6,406 nucleotides of DNA from Hyphomicrobiales bacterium (GTDB lineage: Bacteria > Pseudomonadota > Alphaproteobacteria > Rhizobiales > Hyphomicrobiaceae). A model generated the notes under the pieces. It had not been told where the DNA came from. It saw only the letters and a program-made list of their open reading frames with translations, and did no database searches. A program made the position numbers and the translations under genes. Where the stretch lies: assembly GCA_017304275.1 (NCBI GenBank), contig JAFKKW010000111.1, positions 1 to 6,406 of the forward strand. The letters run 5' to 3'. Positions 5,012 through 6,406 of this stretch are shown here, piece by piece; the stretch's first letter is position 1; every line of letters starts with the position of its first letter.

Positions 5012-6328
5012 ATGACGGCTGCCAATGATCTGGCTCAAGTCGCAAAAGAGCGCGGCATCCGGTACTTCATGGTCTCCTTCACGGACTTGTTCGGATACCA
5101 GCGCGCGAAACTGGTTCCGGCGACGGCGATTGCCGACATCCAGAAGGACGGTGCCGGCTTCGCCGGCTTCGCGACCTGGTTCGACATGACGCCCGCGCAT
5201 CCGGACATGCTCGGCATGCCCGATCCGACCGGCCTGATCCAGCTTCCATGGAAGCCCGAGGTGGCTTGGGTTCCCGCCGACTGCGTCATGGAAGGCAAGC
5301 CCGTCGCCCAGGCCCCCCGCGTGGTGCTGAAGGACGTCGTTGCGCGCGCGGCCCAGAAGGGCGTTCGCGTCAAGACCGGCGTCGAGTGCGAGTTCTTCCT
5401 GATCAGTCCCGACGGCAAGCTCCTCGCGGACGAGCACGATACGGCATCGAAGCCCTGCTACGATCAGCTCGCGATCACGCGTCGCTACGATCTGATCTCC
5501 GAGATCTGCGATTACATGTACCAGCTCGGCTGGGAGCCGTATCAGAACGACCACGAGGACGCCAACGGCCAGTTCGAGATGAACTGGATCTTCGACGACG
5601 CCGTCCTTACGGCGGATCGTCATGCGTTCTTCAAGTACATGGTGCGCGCGCTCGCGGAAAAGCACGGCATGCGCGCGACGTTCATGCCGAAGCCGTTCCC
5701 GACGCTGACGGGCAACGGTTGCCATGCTCACATCTCCGGATGGGACGTCGCTACCGGCAAGACCAACAACTTCTACGACGAGAGCGACGAGATCGGCCTC
5801 TCGAAGGTTGGCTACAACTTCCTCGGCGGCATCATGCAGCATGCGGAAGCTCTCGCGGCCATCACCAACCCGACGGTCAACTCGTACAAGCGCATCAACG
5901 CGCCGCGCACGGCGTCGGGTGCAACTTGGTCGCCGAACAGCGTCACCTGGACCGGCAACAACCGCACCCACATGGTGCGCGTGCCCGGCAAGGGACGTTT
6001 CGAGCTGCGTCTGCCGGACGGCGCGGCCAATCCGTACCTGATGCAGGCCATCATCGTTGCAGCGGGTGTCGACGGCATCGAGCGCAACGCCCATCCCGGC
6101 AAGCGGCTCGACATCGACATGTACCAGGAGGGGCACACGGTCAAAGACGCACCGAAGCTGCCGCTCAACCTGCTCGATGCGATCCGCGCCTTCGACAAGG
6201 ATACGACCTTGAAGCAGGCGCTCGGCAATGAGTTCTCGTCTGCCTACATCAAGCTCAAGAACAGCGAGTGGAACAGCTTCGCGACCCACTTCACGCAGTG
6301 GGAACGCGACCACACGCTCGACATCTGA
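5012..6328 (+). CDS. gmaS: Gamma-glutamylmethylamide synthetase (glutamine synthetase family, GlnT/type III)
   Basis: Cytoplasmic enzyme joining methylamine to the gamma-carboxyl of glutamate with ATP; homologous to rhizobial GlnT. From this start it is 438 aa, usual for the family. The glutamine synthetase core is present: metal-binding ECEFF (E125, E127), NGQFEMNW with E189, ATFMPKPF, GNGCHAHIS (H238), NPTVNSYKR (286-294), and RFELRLPDGAANPYL. Against E. coli GlnA, the ammonium-site Asp50 and Ser53 (FDGSS) align with Ala51 and Ala54 (FAGFA), and flap Glu327 with Thr300, arguing against ordinary glutamine synthesis. An in-frame ATG at 4973 would add 13 residues, but those codons are AT-rich (TTA, ATT, AAA AAA) and unlike the gene, and family members start close to the DLA..A.E.GI.YF motif, so 5012 is preferred. 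The ribosome binding site is weak (AAGAG, 5001-5005). It follows mgsABC and ends at a strong terminator. Confidence 0.88.
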   Translation: MTAANDLAQVAKERGIRYFMVSFTDLFGYQRAKLVPATAIADIQKDGAGFAGFATWFDMTPAHPDMLGMPDPTGLIQLPWKPEVAWVPADCVMEGKPVAQAPRVVLKDVVARAAQKGVRVKTGVECEFFLISPDGKLLADEHDTASKPCYDQLAITRRYDLISEICDYMYQLGWEPYQNDHEDANGQFEMNWIFDDAVLTADRHAFFKYMVRALAEKHGMRATFMPKPFPTLTGNGCHAHISGWDVATGKTNNFYDESDEIGLSKVGYNFLGGIMQHAEALAAITNPTVNSYKRINAPRTASGATWSPNSVTWTGNNRTHMVRVPGKGRFELRLPDGAANPYLMQAIIVAAGVDGIERNAHPGKRLDIDMYQEGHTVKDAPKLPLNLLDAIRAFDKDTTLKQALGNEFSSAYIKLKNSEWNSFATHFTQWERDHTLDI

Positions 6329-6349
6329 GATACAGACAGAGGGCAGCCG

Positions 6350-6393
6350 GAAGCCGGCAGCGGACGTTCCCCCGCTGCCGGCTTCTTTTTTTT
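6350..6393 (+). terminator. Strong rho-independent terminator after gmaS
   Basis: A perfect 14-bp GC-rich stem (6350-6363 with 6372-6385, arms GAAGCCGGCAGCGG and CCGCTGCCGGCTTC), an 8-nt loop, and eight consecutive Ts (6386-6393), starting 22 bases after the gmaS stop. It ends the transcript, so any gene further downstream needs its own promoter. Confidence 0.95.
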
Positions 6394-6406
6394 GAACGCC
6401 GCCGCC

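Noticed and set aside
3562..5025. Long open frame on the minus strand (487 codons) across mgsC
   Set aside because: It is the antisense shadow of mgsC, common in high-GC genes; the translation is low-complexity (rich in V, A, G, H, D) and shows no family motif, while the + strand is a clear FMN-barrel protein.
6113..6130. Tyr371 of GmaS (DMYQE) as a regulatory adenylylation site
   Set aside because: It falls at the place of Tyr397 in E. coli GlnA, but the surrounding NLYDLP consensus is not kept, so modification cannot be claimed.
4985..6313. Long open frame on the minus strand (442 codons) across gmaS
   Set aside because: Antisense shadow of gmaS; no recognisable motif, and the + strand carries all the glutamine synthetase signatures.

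Overview
The window reads as part of the chromosome of a GC-rich proteobacterium, most likely an alphaproteobacterial methylotroph of the Hyphomicrobiales kind. This rests on high GC with strong G/C third-position bias, on gene families I recognise, and on no direct taxonomic marker, so the organism call is an inference. All genes lie on the + strand.

Left part (1-1843): the C-terminal 250 residues of an APC-superfamily amino acid/amine permease, cut by the window edge. It is followed by a 117-bp gap with two clean hairpins. Then come two unrecognised genes overlapping by ATGA: a 228-aa protein with one N-terminal membrane anchor and a 95-aa small membrane protein.

Central part (1844-4854): a short AT-rich gap with a plausible sigma70-type promoter, then a tight three-gene operon, mgsA-mgsB-mgsC (glxB-glxC-glxD type). 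Together these encode a glutamate synthase large subunit broken into separate polypeptides: class II glutamine amidotransferase, GXGXG beta-helix, and FMN-binding TIM barrel.

Right part (4855-6406): a hairpin with a poor T-tract, an A-rich leader, and gmaS (glnT-type), a glutamine synthetase homologue. It ends at a textbook rho-independent terminator with a 14-bp stem and eight Ts.

The four central and right-hand genes fit the N-methylglutamate route of methylamine use. GmaS makes gamma-glutamylmethylamide from glutamate, methylamine and ATP, and MgsABC makes N-methylglutamate. The next enzyme, N-methylglutamate dehydrogenase (mgdABCD), is not in the window. The alternative reading is the rhizobial glxBCD-glnT cluster, whose proteins are homologous. 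By eye, three sequence details favour a function other than ammonia assimilation. MgsC lacks all three cysteines that hold the 3Fe-4S cluster in glutamate synthase. GmaS lacks the ammonium-site Asp and flap Glu of canonical glutamine synthetase. MgsA keeps an intact amidotransferase site that could release methylamine from gamma-glutamylmethylamide. The system is a known type. The least explained items are the two unknown genes, the missing cluster ligands, and a short leader element shared by mgsA and gmaS.
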